The position numbers were made by a program, and so were the translations under genes. The notes beneath the pieces are model-generated. The model was given only the letters and a program-made list of their open reading frames with translations, was not told where the DNA came from and searched no databases. A stretch of DNA of 64,000 bases from Oscillospiraceae bacterium (GTDB lineage: Bacteria > Bacillota > Clostridia > Oscillospirales > Ruminococcaceae): contig JAHHTP010000001.1 in the NCBI GenBank assembly GCA_020024615.1, forward strand, positions 42,404 to 106,403, written 5' to 3'. Shown here one piece after another: positions 1 to 7,788 of the stretch. Within the stretch, counting starts at the first letter, position 1, and each line of letters begins with the position of its first letter.

Positions 1-1117
1 GGGTAAAGCCGTTCCAGATCGTAAATCCGAAGATACACGGCAGGGCAAGAAAGAACAGCAGAATGCCGTTAATCAGACTTGCTTTCTTTCTGCTCCAACC
101 AAACAAGTCACAGGTGCAGGCGATGATGGTTTCAAATACAGTGAAAATGGTGGTCAATGCTGCACTTGCCATAAAGACAAAGAACAGGCTGCCCCATACT
201 CTGCCCAGAGGGATATTATTGAAAATATTTGGGAGAGTGATGAAAATTAAGCTGGTGCCGCTTTCAACATCGATGTTATATGCAAAGCAGGCCGGGAAGA
301 TGATTAAGCCGGATGTAAATGCAACAAAGGTATCCAAAGCGCAGATATTCACAGATTCGCCCAGTAAAGAGCGTTCTTTGCTGAAGTAACTGCCGAAAAT
401 ACCGATAGAACCCATGCCAAGACTTAATGTAAAGAAAGCCTGGTTCATAGCATTTACAATAACATTGCCGATGCCAGCAGCTTTCATACGCTCAAAGTCT
501 GGAATCAGATAGAAAGAAAGACCTTCCTTTGCACCATCCATGAAAATACTGTTTCCTGCGAGTGCCAGCATGATGACAAGCAGCGCAACCATTAAGATTT
601 TTGTAACTTTTTCCAGACCATTTTGCAAGCCGAAGGAACATACAATAGCAGCCAGCAGCACAACAATACCGGTGTAGAAAATCATAGACCAAGTATCACC
701 AAGTACTTCGTTGTTGTAGAATGATGCAATGGCACTAGGGTCAAGCCCTTGTAAAGATCCAGCTGTGGTTTCGGTAAAGTAGCGCAGCAACCAACCTGTA
801 ATGGTGGTGTAAAACATTAAGATCAAATAGTTTCCGATTAAAGCAACTCTACCATGGATATGCCATTTAGATCCTTTGGGTTCAAGTGGTTCATACATCA
901 AAACCGGACTTTTGCGGCTTGCACGGCCGATGGCAAATTCCATTGTCATAACCGGCAGACCTAAAATCGCCAAAAAGAATAAATAAATCAATACAAATAT
1001 ACCGCCGCCGTACTGACCGACCATATATGGAAATTTATAAACATTTCCTATGCCGATTGCGCAACCGGCACTTAACAGAATGAAGCCTAAGCGGCTTCCC
1101 AGACGTTCTCTGCTCAT
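1..1117 (-). CDS. Sodium-dependent transporter, NSS (SNF) family, 3' end outside window
   Basis: The frame is open from an ATG at 1117 to the window edge, so about 372 N-terminal residues are visible and the C-terminus is missing. The start MSRERLGSRLGF followed by AIGIGNVYKFPYM is the hallmark first segment of neurotransmitter:sodium symporters (LeuT/TnaT type), where unwound TM1 binds sodium and substrate. Later hydrophobic segments and a GSLFFVFMASAALTT stretch fit the family. These membrane proteins take up amino acids or related solutes with Na+; the substrate cannot be read here. The Shine-Dalgarno GTGAGG lies about 7 nt before the ATG. Confidence 0.93.
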   Translation of the reverse strand, partial: MSRERLGSRLGFILLSAGCAIGIGNVYKFPYMVGQYGGGIFVLIYLFFLAILGLPVMTMEFAIGRASRKSPVLMYEPLEPKGSKWHIHGRVALIGNYLILMFYTTITGWLLRYFTETTAGSLQGLDPSAIASFYNNEVLGDTWSMIFYTGIVVLLAAIVCSFGLQNGLEKVTKILMVALLVIMLALAGNSIFMDGAKEGLSFYLIPDFERMKAAGIGNVIVNAMNQAFFTLSLGMGSIGIFGSYFSKERSLLGESVNICALDTFVAFTSGLIIFPACFAYNIDVESGTSLIFITLPNIFNNIPLGRVWGSLFFVFMASAALTTIFTVFETIIACTCDLFGWSRKKASLINGILLFFLALPCIFGFTIWNGFT

Positions 1118-1176
1118 ACAAATACCTCACTTGCTGTTTTATTTTTCCCGCTTCAAAACAGTTGTAGACAGAATAT

Positions 1177-1214
1177 AGTAAAAGCAATCACTTTAACGAT
1201 ATAAAGCTTTTACT
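1177..1214 (-). repeat. Perfect 9-bp inverted repeat in the transporter leader
   Basis: AGTAAAAGC (1177-1185) and GCTTTTACT (1206-1214) are perfect inverted copies with a 20-nt loop, upstream of the symporter start at 1117. It has no T-run on the minus strand, so it is not an intrinsic terminator. It could be an operator or an mRNA leader hairpin. Confidence 0.5.
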
Positions 1215-1233
1215 GTTTGAATCGGAAGTGGTA

Positions 1234-1273
1234 TAATAAAAACCGTATAACCGGTATTATCCAATCATACGGT
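1234..1273 (-). terminator. Rho-independent terminator of tRNA-Ser
   Basis: On the minus strand ACCGTAT (1273-1267) pairs with ATACGGT (1248-1242), followed by TTTTTATT. It lies directly after the tRNA 3' end. The loop is long (18 nt), so strength is uncertain. Confidence 0.6.
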
Positions 1274-1275
1274 CT

Positions 1276-1366
1276 TGGCGGAGATGGAGGGATTCGAACC
1301 CTCGTGCCTATCTCTAGACAAAACGATTTCGAGTCGTTCTCGTTACGACCACTTCGATACATCTCC
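1276..1366 (-). tRNA. tRNA-Ser (anticodon CGA)
   Basis: The 91-nt gene starts GGAGATG and ends CATCTCC-G-CCA, giving a 7-bp acceptor stem, discriminator G and an encoded CCA. The anticodon stem AACGA/TCGTT encloses loop CTCGAAA with anticodon CGA (template bases 1329-1331). The T arm contains GGTTCGAATCC, and the long variable arm is typical of serine tRNAs. It decodes UCG. A promoter lies upstream and a terminator follows. Confidence 0.96.
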
Positions 1367-1397
1367 ATATTTATGTCCGTTTTTCATGACATAAGTC

Positions 1398-1426
1398 ATT
1401 ATAGCACATTAAGATGTAAATGTGAA
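1398..1426 (-). promoter_or_regulatory. Sigma-A promoter of tRNA-Ser
   Basis: Minus strand TTCACA (1426-1421), 17-nt spacer, TATAAT (1403-1398), with an extended TGTGC before the -10. The predicted start is about 25 nt upstream of the tRNA. Confidence 0.75.
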
Positions 1427-1466
1427 GTCTTTTATTGGAGTTTTAACAAAATGTTCATATAATGTA

Positions 1467-1805
1467 TCAGTGATATTTGGTTTGATATTCGGTATTGTTG
1501 GTAATGGAATCAAAGAAAATTACTTTACCAGTATGAAATTTCTGTGCAATTCGGTATGCCTGCATGGCAATGTGCTTGGAGCGAGGGAAGCGGTATGGGG
1601 CAGATAAAACCCCAACAGGTGCATGGTTGAAAGCTGCAAACTGTGCTGTTTCTTCCTGAATCCGGCTGTGGGAGGTATGCAGGGTCAGAATGGTATGGGC
1701 ACCGTCTGACGCGTTGGAACAGATACCGGTAAAGAACCGTTCAGGTTGTTTATTCTCTGATATCACTACCAGGTATTCTGTAATTTTGTGAAAATCTGCG
1801 ATCAT
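1467..1805 (-). CDS. Hypothetical protein, 112 aa
   Basis: I do not recognise the family. The protein begins MIADFHKITEYLVVI and has no signal peptide or membrane segment, so it is probably cytoplasmic. The start is the second of two adjacent ATGs (1808 and 1805), 6 nt after AAGGAG; a longer in-frame extension to 1868 would run through the pepT terminator and is unlikely. It lies just downstream of pepT on the same strand, separated by that terminator, so it may be expressed partly by readthrough. Reality of the gene rests on the good Shine-Dalgarno site and open frame. Confidence 0.6.
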   Translation of the reverse strand: MIADFHKITEYLVVISENKQPERFFTGICSNASDGAHTILTLHTSHSRIQEETAQFAAFNHAPVGVLSAPYRFPRSKHIAMQAYRIAQKFHTGKVIFFDSITNNTEYQTKYH

Positions 1806-1819
1806 CATAAACTCCTTAT

Positions 1820-1868
1820 CGAAAATAAAAAGTGAAGAAATGGGGCGGTTATGCACACCATTCTTCAC
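1820..1868 (-). terminator. Rho-independent terminator of pepT
   Basis: On the minus strand GTGAAGAATGG (1868-1858) pairs with CCATTTCTTCAC (1843-1832) with one bulge, followed by TTTTTATTTT. It starts 10 nt after the pepT stop. Confidence 0.8.
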
Positions 1869-1877
1869 CTCATGTAC

Positions 1878-3101
1878 TTATAAATTAGCAATTAATTGGC
1901 AGAGTTCAATTAACTGTCTAACAACCAGTTCCATTTCGTTAATATCGGCATACTCAAAACGACCATGACCATTCTGACCACCGGTACCTATGTTTGGGCA
2001 AGGAAGACCCATAAAAGAGAGTCTTGCACCATCGGTACCACCGCGAATTGCAACTTCTTCTGGAGCTAAGCCCACACGGGAAGCAGATTCTTTCAACAGG
2101 TCAATTAGATACATATGCGGCAGAATCTTTTCCTTCATATTGTAATAGGAATCTTTGATTTCCAGTTCAACAGTGCCTTTGCCGTATTTTTCGTTGAGAT
2201 ATGCAGCGGTTTTTTCTGCAAACGCTTTCTTCTGCTCGAATTTTTCTCTGTCATGATCACGGATGATATAGAACATTTTTGCGTTTTCCACATCACCGGA
2301 GAAATCATTCAGATGATAAAAACCTTCGTATTTTTCGGTAAACTGCGGTTTTTCATTTATCGGCAGCATACCCTCAAATTCCATAGCAATCAGCAGAGCA
2401 TTTTTCAGATGATTTTTTGCGCTGCCTGGATGAATGTTGATGCCGCGTACATTGACAATTAAGGATGCAGCATTAAAGTTCTCGTATTCGACTTCACCAG
2501 CAGTGCTACCATCTACCGTAACAGCGATGTCGGCACCAAAAGCTTTGACATCGAAGCGATCTGCACCCTGACCAACCTCCTCATCCGGCGTAATGCCGAT
2601 ACGGATTTTGCCGTGCGGAATTTCCGGGTGTGCCAGCAGATAGTCAGCAGCTGCTGTGATTTCAGCCAGACCGGCTTTATCATCGGCACCGAGTAGAGTG
2701 GTACCGTCGGTTACAATCAGTTTGTGGCCGTATTTTGTTGACAGAGAAGAAAATTCACTCTCATGCATAACGATATTGTGTTCTTCGTTCAATACAATAT
2801 CACCGCCTTGATAATCCACAATGCGCGGTTTGATGTTGGCACCTGTAAAATCTGGTGCTGTGTCCATGTGTGCAATCAATCCCAGCGTTTTGCAACCTTC
2901 TTTGGTCGCTGGGATAGTAGCAAAGATATAGCCATTATCATCTAAGGTTACTTCCGTTAAACCCGTCGCTTCCAGTTCGGATTTGAGCATTTTAGCAAAT
3001 TCAACCTGGGATGTGGTGGACGGGAAGGATTGGGAAGATTCATCCGACATGGTGTCAAATGAAATGTAATGTAAAAATTTTTCTACAACATTGGATAACA
3101 T
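1878..3101 (-). CDS. pepT: Peptidase T (tripeptide aminopeptidase)
   Basis: A 407-residue M20 metallopeptidase that removes N-terminal residues from tripeptides in the cytoplasm. Visible two-zinc site: HMD with H78 and D80, GADDKAG with D140, and the catalytic DEE pair around E174-E175. GGTDGARLSFMG near the C-terminus is typical of PepT. The length matches the family (about 408 aa). The start is the ATG at 3101, 8 nt after a strong AAAAGGGGG site; the frame extends further upstream but that would read through the promoter. It is a single-gene unit with its own promoter and terminator. Confidence 0.95.
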   Translation of the reverse strand: MLSNVVEKFLHYISFDTMSDESSQSFPSTTSQVEFAKMLKSELEATGLTEVTLDDNGYIFATIPATKEGCKTLGLIAHMDTAPDFTGANIKPRIVDYQGGDIVLNEEHNIVMHESEFSSLSTKYGHKLIVTDGTTLLGADDKAGLAEITAAADYLLAHPEIPHGKIRIGITPDEEVGQGADRFDVKAFGADIAVTVDGSTAGEVEYENFNAASLIVNVRGINIHPGSAKNHLKNALLIAMEFEGMLPINEKPQFTEKYEGFYHLNDFSGDVENAKMFYIIRDHDREKFEQKKAFAEKTAAYLNEKYGKGTVELEIKDSYYNMKEKILPHMYLIDLLKESASRVGLAPEEVAIRGGTDGARLSFMGLPCPNIGTGGQNGHGRFEYADINEMELVVRQLIELCQLIANL

Positions 3102-3125
3102 AGTTTTTAGCCCCCTTTTCCATTC

Positions 3126-3154
3126 ATTATAACACAGTTGCAGTTGAATTGCAA
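3126..3154 (-). promoter_or_regulatory. Sigma-A promoter of pepT
   Basis: Minus strand TTGCAA (3154-3149), 17-nt spacer, TATAAT (3131-3126), about 25 nt upstream of the pepT ATG. Confidence 0.85.
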
Positions 3155-3184
3155 ATAAAAACCGCTGACCATCACGATCAGCGG
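3153..3184 (-). terminator. Rho-independent terminator of the CBM9-like gene
   Basis: Minus strand CCGCTGATC (3184-3176) pairs with GGTCAGCGG (3170-3162), followed by TTTTTATTT. It overlaps the -35 of the pepT promoter by two bases. Confidence 0.85.
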
Positions 3185-3198
3185 TAAAAATCATAGCA

Positions 3199-4269
3199 TT
3201 ATTCTTCCGGCTGGAACAGATAAACAAGGCTGTCGGTGCGGATATGCCAGTCACCAGTGCCATCTGCATTTTTTGCCCAGATATCGAACTCCGTTGGGCT
3301 TACCATAAACTGTGGCTCGATGGTCCAGGTGTCGTCGCCACACAGTGCGCTAAAATCGGTAGTGAATTTTCCGGTTTCAGCAAACAGATTTCGTTCACGG
3401 TAGTAGAGTTTGCGCAGTTCCCATTTAATATATTCGTCTCTTGGAATAACGAAATCCTGTTTTCCAGTTTCATCAGCAAATACTAAGAACCCCCAGCGTT
3501 CTGGGCAGTGCATATCAACGATACCAGTCGGGGACCATATCCAGTTATCTTCCGGATATGGTTTACCGGTTTCAGGGTTAATAACCTTTTGATATTTGCC
3601 GTCTTTGACTTCGGCTTGCCATTCGACACGGGAGAAGTCGATTCTCCAGTATCTGCCCGGTTGCGGCTTGTTATCATCTGCACACTGCATTAAAACTTCC
3701 ATCGGGAATGCGATTTCAACACTCCAGAATTTATTATCCGCAGTCGGGTCGTTTACCTTGCCTTCTACATGAACAGCGGATTTGAGTCCCTGATAATCAA
3801 AGGAATTCATAGCCGGTGCACCATCACGATAAGGTTTTGGCAGAAGCAGATCCCACACGGTATTCAGAGCATTCATTTCAAACTCATAGTAAAGGTGGGT
3901 ATCATTATCCATGTCGATGAAAACTTCAAAATCATTATCAAAGAAGATAACGGAATCACGCTCAGTCTGGTATGCCCAGATCTGATCTTCTTCCAATTTT
4001 GCTCCGACATAAAGATAATTCTCATCCCATTTCATCTTCATGCGAGTGTTTTTATTTGGTCTAGGACGAGACGAAGGGGTGCCGCCTGCAATGAGGCAGG
4101 AAGTATCCTCAATATCTTCAAACAATTCACTCCACGGGGCGTCTTCCCAGAACGGTTTGTCCAGATTGCCGTCCAGTTCGGTTAGCGGTGTGACTGCTTT
4201 CGGACAGATATAATGCCTTGGTGAGAAATCAGCGGTAATTTCATTTACGCGATGCCAATACTGTGCCAT
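3199..4269 (-). CDS. Carbohydrate-binding family 9-like protein, 356 aa
   Basis: Residues about 20-230 look like a CBM9-like (DOMON-type) beta-sandwich: LDGNLDKPFWEDAPW, then MKWDENYLYVGAKLEE, and VFIDMDNDTHLYYEFEMNA, the order seen in family 9 carbohydrate-binding modules. There is no signal peptide, lipobox or membrane segment, unlike most CBM9 proteins, and no catalytic domain is visible in the C-terminal 120 residues. The start at 4269 follows AAAGGAG by about 8 nt. It is transcribed alone from its own promoter. It may bind or process an intracellular sugar or glycoside; the exact role is unknown. Confidence 0.8.
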   Translation of the reverse strand: MAQYWHRVNEITADFSPRHYICPKAVTPLTELDGNLDKPFWEDAPWSELFEDIEDTSCLIAGGTPSSRPRPNKNTRMKMKWDENYLYVGAKLEEDQIWAYQTERDSVIFFDNDFEVFIDMDNDTHLYYEFEMNALNTVWDLLLPKPYRDGAPAMNSFDYQGLKSAVHVEGKVNDPTADNKFWSVEIAFPMEVLMQCADDNKPQPGRYWRIDFSRVEWQAEVKDGKYQKVINPETGKPYPEDNWIWSPTGIVDMHCPERWGFLVFADETGKQDFVIPRDEYIKWELRKLYYRERNLFAETGKFTTDFSALCGDDTWTIEPQFMVSPTEFDIWAKNADGTGDWHIRTDSLVYLFQPEE

Positions 4270-4303
4270 AATGATATTCTCCTTTACGGATTTATTTGTC
4301 TAT

Positions 4304-4332
4304 ATTATAGCGTATTTTACAATCGTTTGCAA
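4304..4332 (-). promoter_or_regulatory. Sigma-A promoter of the CBM9-like gene
   Basis: Minus strand TTGCAA (4332-4327), 17-nt spacer, TATAAT (4309-4304). It lies about 35 nt upstream of the ATG. Confidence 0.85.
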
Positions 4333-4349
4333 TAGAATTTTTAATTGTG

Positions 4350-4991
4350 TCACAGTTTACTGCGGTTTTCCAGTGCTTTATACAGTGTGACAGTATCTAC
4401 ATTTTCCAGTTCAGAACCAGCGGATACACCGTATGCGATACGGGATACCTGAATGTCAGGAAAGGTGATCCGGATTAAGCGGGAAATATAGGCCGCAGTG
4501 GCTTCACCCTCAATATTCGGGTTGGTCGCCAGAATGACTTCTCGAATTGGTTCGACACCAAGTCGACGGATTAAATCCTTGATGTTTAATTCATCTGGGC
4601 CGATGCCGTTCTGTGGAGATATGGATCCGCCGATGATATGATAAACGCCATGATATTCCTGGGTGCGTTCAAATGCGGATAGGCTTTTGACATTTTCGAC
4701 CACACAGATGGTGGCATGGTCGCGTTTTTCATCTGCACAGATTTCGCAGGTGTCGTTAACTGAATAATTGTGGCAGAGTTTGCACTGCTTAATTTCATTG
4801 TGCGCAGTTAAAATGGCGTCTGAAAGTGCCTGGATTTGCGTGTCACTCATGTTCAAAACATGATAGGCAAGTTGCTGTGCTGTTTTTGGCCCGATCCCTG
4901 GCAGGGAAGCAAACTGTTCAATTAAGCGAACCAGTGGCATGGTAGATTGTTGGCGCGAATGGTTGGGGACAAAAGAATTTTTAGAAGCCAT
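4350..4991 (-). CDS. recR: Recombination protein RecR
   Basis: RecR loads RecA onto gapped DNA together with RecO/RecF. Visible features: helix-hairpin-helix LPGIGPKTAQQLA (about residues 30-42), a four-cysteine zinc site C70/C73/C82/C85, and a Toprim domain from about residue 94 (ICVVENVKSLSAFE). The chosen start, 4991, follows GGAGG by 8 nt and gives 213 residues, about 15 longer than usual. An internal ATG at codon 18 would give the usual length but has no Shine-Dalgarno site. It follows dnaX-ybaB, with a strong hairpin between ybaB and recR. Confidence 0.95.
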   Translation of the reverse strand: MASKNSFVPNHSRQQSTMPLVRLIEQFASLPGIGPKTAQQLAYHVLNMSDTQIQALSDAILTAHNEIKQCKLCHNYSVNDTCEICADEKRDHATICVVENVKSLSAFERTQEYHGVYHIIGGSISPQNGIGPDELNIKDLIRRLGVEPIREVILATNPNIEGEATAAYISRLIRITFPDIQVSRIAYGVSAGSELENVDTVTLYKALENRSKL

Positions 4992-5013
4992 GAAAGGTTC
5001 CTCCGTTTCTATT

Positions 5014-5048
5014 GCAAAAAGAGCAGGCAAGGGTAGTCCCATGCCTGC
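5014..5048 (-). terminator. Terminator or attenuator between ybaB and recR
   Basis: Minus strand GCAGGCATGGG (5048-5038) pairs with CCCTTGCCTGC (5033-5023) around an ACTA loop, with one T-T mismatch, followed by TCTTTTTGC. It is a strong intrinsic terminator shape only 23 nt before the recR start, with no clear promoter between. Confidence 0.8.
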
Positions 5049-5078
5049 ACGGTAAAGTTATCCAATTTGATTTGGTGA

Positions 5079-5423
5079 TCAGATTCCCGGAATACTAATA
5101 TTGCCGGTCAGCTGACCCATACGAGCATCAGAATCAGCATCTGCTTCACGCATAGCCTCATTGATTGCGCTGATAACCAGATCCTGTAACATTTCGATAT
5201 CTTCCGGATCTACAACTTCCGGTTTGATGTTTAAGGATTTTACTTCTTTTTTACCGGTAACAACTGCTTCAACTTGGCCGCCACCTACCGATGCGGAGTA
5301 TTCTTTGACCTCCAGCTCAGCCTGCAATTTTGAAATTTCTTCCTGCATTTTCTGAGCTTTTTTGATTACACTGTTCATGTTGCCGCCACCGTTCGAGTAG
5401 CCTTGTGGTAATCTTGCTTTCAT
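5079..5423 (-). CDS. YbaB/EbfC family nucleoid-associated protein
   Basis: A 114-residue DNA-binding protein of the YbaB family, which forms tweezer-like dimers and binds DNA non-specifically. An N-terminal glycine-rich segment (YSNGGGNMN) is followed by the helix KKAQKMQEEISKLQAEL and the core VEAVVTGKKEVKSLNI. AGGAGG lies about 9 nt before the ATG at 5423. It starts 18 bp after the dnaX stop, the conserved dnaX-ybaB-recR arrangement of Firmicutes. Confidence in family is high; the precise role is not established in most bacteria. Confidence 0.93.
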   Translation of the reverse strand: MKARLPQGYSNGGGNMNSVIKKAQKMQEEISKLQAELEVKEYSASVGGGQVEAVVTGKKEVKSLNIKPEVVDPEDIEMLQDLVISAINEAMREADADSDARMGQLTGNISIPGI

Positions 5424-5441
5424 TTTGTATTTCCTCCTGAA

Positions 5442-7154
5442 TTATTGTTCAGTTATTTCAACACCTGCCAAACGCGCACGCTCGGTCAATTCCTTGAGGG
5501 GATCGATTTTCGGTGCAGCTGTTTGTGAAGTGGTGTTTTCTTTTGCGAGTCGAAGTTTATAGCTTTTGCCAGTGACCTGTTGTACAACAGATAACAGTCT
5601 GCCTGCCGCATTGTCTTTTTTAAGATTGCTGACCAGGCTTCCCATCGGACTTTTCATGTATAGATACAGCCCTTTTTCATATACAGCAGCATTGAACACC
5701 AGACCATAGATAAACGGATCGGCAGCTTTGAGTTGTTCGAGTACCGTTTCCCAATGTACAAACGGTACAGGCTGCATGTTTTCCGATTCGGATTCCGACT
5801 GAGAAACATCGGGTTTTGGTACCGATTGTTGCGCCGCTGTCTGCTGTGTCTGGGATTCTGGTGGTGAATATGGTTTTAAATCTTCCTGTGCGGGCTGTTG
5901 GATTTGTGTTTTTTCCATGGCCGGCTGAGGTGCCGGTTCTGGTGTTAAGGTTGGTTTTGTCGGTTGTTGAGCCGCTGGCGCAACAGAAACAGGTGCGACA
6001 ATATTTACACCGCGTTCCAGTGTCCGTTCGAGCTGTTCAATGCGCTGCAATAAGCTTTGTGGTGCATGGTCTGCAGATGGATTACAAATCCGGATAAAGC
6101 ACATTTCCATATTCAGACGTTTATCTGAATATTTTGTCATTGCATCAAGTGTTTCCTGTAAGATCTGCAAATACCGAAGCAGCCTTGCAAGGGTAAAGCT
6201 CTCGGCATATTGTTTCATCTTTTTCAGTTCAGAAGGGAGGATAAACCGTAGTTCGACCTCGCCATTTCCAGCTTTTAAGATCATAATATCACGAAACTGA
6301 CCGGAAAGTTCTTCACAGAAAGTTTGTAAATCTTTGGAACGATCATATAAACTACCGAGGATTTTCAGCGCACCTGAGGTGTCGTTTTCCAAAATGCAAT
6401 CACATACAGCAAAGAGATAATCCCTGCCAGTAACACCGGTAGCGTGAATGACAGTATCCTCGGTGATATCATGTTCGTAGGCGATACACTGATCGGTCAG
6501 TGAAAGGGCATCACGCATGCCGCCGTCTGCCAGTCTTGCAATCATAGCGGCAGCTTCATTGGTGATGGTAAAGTGTTCCGCATCAGCAATCATTTTTAAC
6601 CGGCTGATAATATCCGCTGTACGGATGCGGTTGAAATCAAACCGCTGGCAGCGAGAAAGAATGGTTGCTGGAACTTTCTGTATTTCAGTAGTCGCCATGA
6701 TGAAGATTACATGCTGTGGCGGTTCTTCCATGATTTTCAAAAGTGCATTAAATGCCGCCTGTGAGAGCATATGTGTCTCATCTATAATATAGACACGGTA
6801 TTTACTCTGTGTTGGGAGAAAAAACGCTTCTTCTCGCAATTGACGGATATTGTCTACACCGTTGTTGCTGGCTGCATCGATCTCCTGAATATCCATGTTT
6901 GTGCCATCTAAAATGCTTTTGCAACTGTCACATTCCATACATGGGTTGCCGTCTATTGGATGTTCGCAGTTGACTGCCATTGAAAGAATTTTGGCACAAG
7001 TGGTTTTACCAGTACCGCGAGAACCTGTAAAGAGATAGGCATGAGCAGTTTTCTGGTTTTTTACCTGATTTTGCAGGGTGGTGGTGATGTGTTCCTGTGA
7101 AACTACATCTAAGAATGTGCGTGGACGCCATTTGCGATATAACGCCAGATACAA
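5442..7154 (-). CDS. dnaX: DNA polymerase III subunits gamma/tau
   Basis: Clamp-loader ATPase that loads the beta clamp and bridges the replisome. From the N-terminus: ALYRKWRPRTF, Walker A GSRGTGKT (44-51), zinc cysteines C63/C72/C75/C78, Walker B IIDETHML, and SRC motif ILSRCQRF. A Pro/Gln-rich linker (about 390-465) leads to the tau-type C-terminal domain. The start is a TTG at 7154, 6 nt after GGGGGTG; the upstream ATG at 7169 lies within or before that site. This gives 570 residues beginning with the canonical M-YLALYRKWRP. It follows the SRP RNA directly and probably shares its promoter. Confidence 0.95.
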   Translation of the reverse strand: MYLALYRKWRPRTFLDVVSQEHITTTLQNQVKNQKTAHAYLFTGSRGTGKTTCAKILSMAVNCEHPIDGNPCMECDSCKSILDGTNMDIQEIDAASNNGVDNIRQLREEAFFLPTQSKYRVYIIDETHMLSQAAFNALLKIMEEPPQHVIFIMATTEIQKVPATILSRCQRFDFNRIRTADIISRLKMIADAEHFTITNEAAAMIARLADGGMRDALSLTDQCIAYEHDITEDTVIHATGVTGRDYLFAVCDCILENDTSGALKILGSLYDRSKDLQTFCEELSGQFRDIMILKAGNGEVELRFILPSELKKMKQYAESFTLARLLRYLQILQETLDAMTKYSDKRLNMEMCFIRICNPSADHAPQSLLQRIEQLERTLERGVNIVAPVSVAPAAQQPTKPTLTPEPAPQPAMEKTQIQQPAQEDLKPYSPPESQTQQTAAQQSVPKPDVSQSESESENMQPVPFVHWETVLEQLKAADPFIYGLVFNAAVYEKGLYLYMKSPMGSLVSNLKKDNAAGRLLSVVQQVTGKSYKLRLAKENTTSQTAAPKIDPLKELTERARLAGVEITEQ

Positions 7155-7181
7155 CTGCTTCACCCCCATAAAATAAAAAGC

Positions 7182-7318
7182 ATACCATTTGACACACGGA
7201 TACACAGGAAACACTGCGGCACACAAACAAAATCGCTTAATGCTGCTCGGTTCCCCGCCTGACATGGTTCACGACCGTCTGTTGCACAGGCCCCGCATAT
7301 CCGCATGTCAAATGGTAC
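7182..7318 (-). ncRNA. ffs: Signal recognition particle RNA
   Basis: The RNA carries the conserved SRP domain IV core: GTGAACC, then TCAGG, a GGAA tetraloop closed by CGG/CCG, and GAGCAGCA. The ends GTACCATTTGACATGCGG and CCGTGTGTCAAATGGTAT pair over 18 bp including G-U pairs, closing a rod of about 137 nt. That is longer than the E. coli 4.5S RNA and much shorter than the roughly 270-nt Bacillus form, and I see no room for an Alu domain. Its position just before dnaX is typical of Firmicutes. The distal stem plus TGCTTTTTATTTT may act as a leaky terminator. Ends are approximate. Confidence 0.93.
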
Positions 7319-7367
7319 GCTCAAAAAAAGTATTTATAAAATACCTTGCGGTTTATCCGCTTGCTCT

Positions 7368-7396
7368 ATTATAGCACAGCGTCTCAAAAAAATCAA
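7368..7396 (-). promoter_or_regulatory. Sigma-A promoter of SRP RNA and dnaX
   Basis: Minus strand TTGATT (7396-7391), 17-nt spacer, TATAAT (7373-7368), extended by TGTGC. The predicted start leaves about 45 nt of 5' leader, with a GCGG/CCGC hairpin, that must be trimmed from the mature SRP RNA. Confidence 0.85.
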
Positions 7397-7486
7397 CCGT
7401 TTTTTGATAGAATTTTTATTTTATTCAAGATTACAGTTTTTGATCTAATAGAAAATTGTCAAAATACCGAGAAAAATCAATCCGTC

Positions 7487-7515
7487 TTGCAATCTTGAAA
7501 AAGGCATGTTATAAT
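7487..7515 (+). promoter_or_regulatory. Sigma-A promoter of the DUF896-TerB-ATPase-helicase unit
   Basis: TTGCAA (7487-7492), 17-nt spacer, TATAAT (7510-7515), with TG two bases before the -10. No LexA-type CGAAC box is visible around it. Confidence 0.85.
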
Positions 7516-7550
7516 GTAAGATACTATCTAAGCAGGAAAGGAAACATATC

Positions 7551-7754
7551 ATGACTGAAGAAAAAATCAAACGAATTAATGAACTTGCAGCGATTGCAAA
7601 AAAAAGAGAGCTAACCAAAGAGGAATTTGAGGAACGCGCTGTTCTGCGCCGGGAGTATATCGACAGCTTTAAAGCAAGCTTAACTGGACAGCTTCAAAAT
7701 ATCCGCATTGTGGAAGCAGACGGTTCCAAACATCCGTTACGCAAAAAACAGTAA
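7551..7754 (+). CDS. DUF896 (YnzC-like) small protein
   Basis: A 67-residue charged helical protein matching the DUF896/YnzC family: RINELAAIAKKRELTKEEFEER and LRREYIDSFKASLTGQL are its signature. In Bacillus subtilis ynzC sits in an SOS-induced operon with yneA, but no LexA box is seen here. AGGAAAGG precedes the ATG. Only 34 bp and no terminator separate it from the TerB-domain gene, so it is probably the first gene of that operon. Molecular function is unknown. Confidence 0.9.
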   Translation: MTEEKIKRINELAAIAKKRELTKEEFEERAVLRREYIDSFKASLTGQLQNIRIVEADGSKHPLRKKQ

Positions 7755-7788
7755 ATTACAAGTACCTTAATCAGGAAGGAGGGGGCGT

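Noticed and set aside
5606-5625. Possible programmed frameshift site (A-run) in dnaX
   Set aside because: The A-run near the dnaX C-terminus is not in the X-XXY-YYZ phase and lies too late to make a gamma-type product.
7400-7490. LexA box upstream of the DUF896 gene
   Set aside because: No CGAAC-N4-GTTCG-type sequence is present, despite the SOS link of ynzC in Bacillus.
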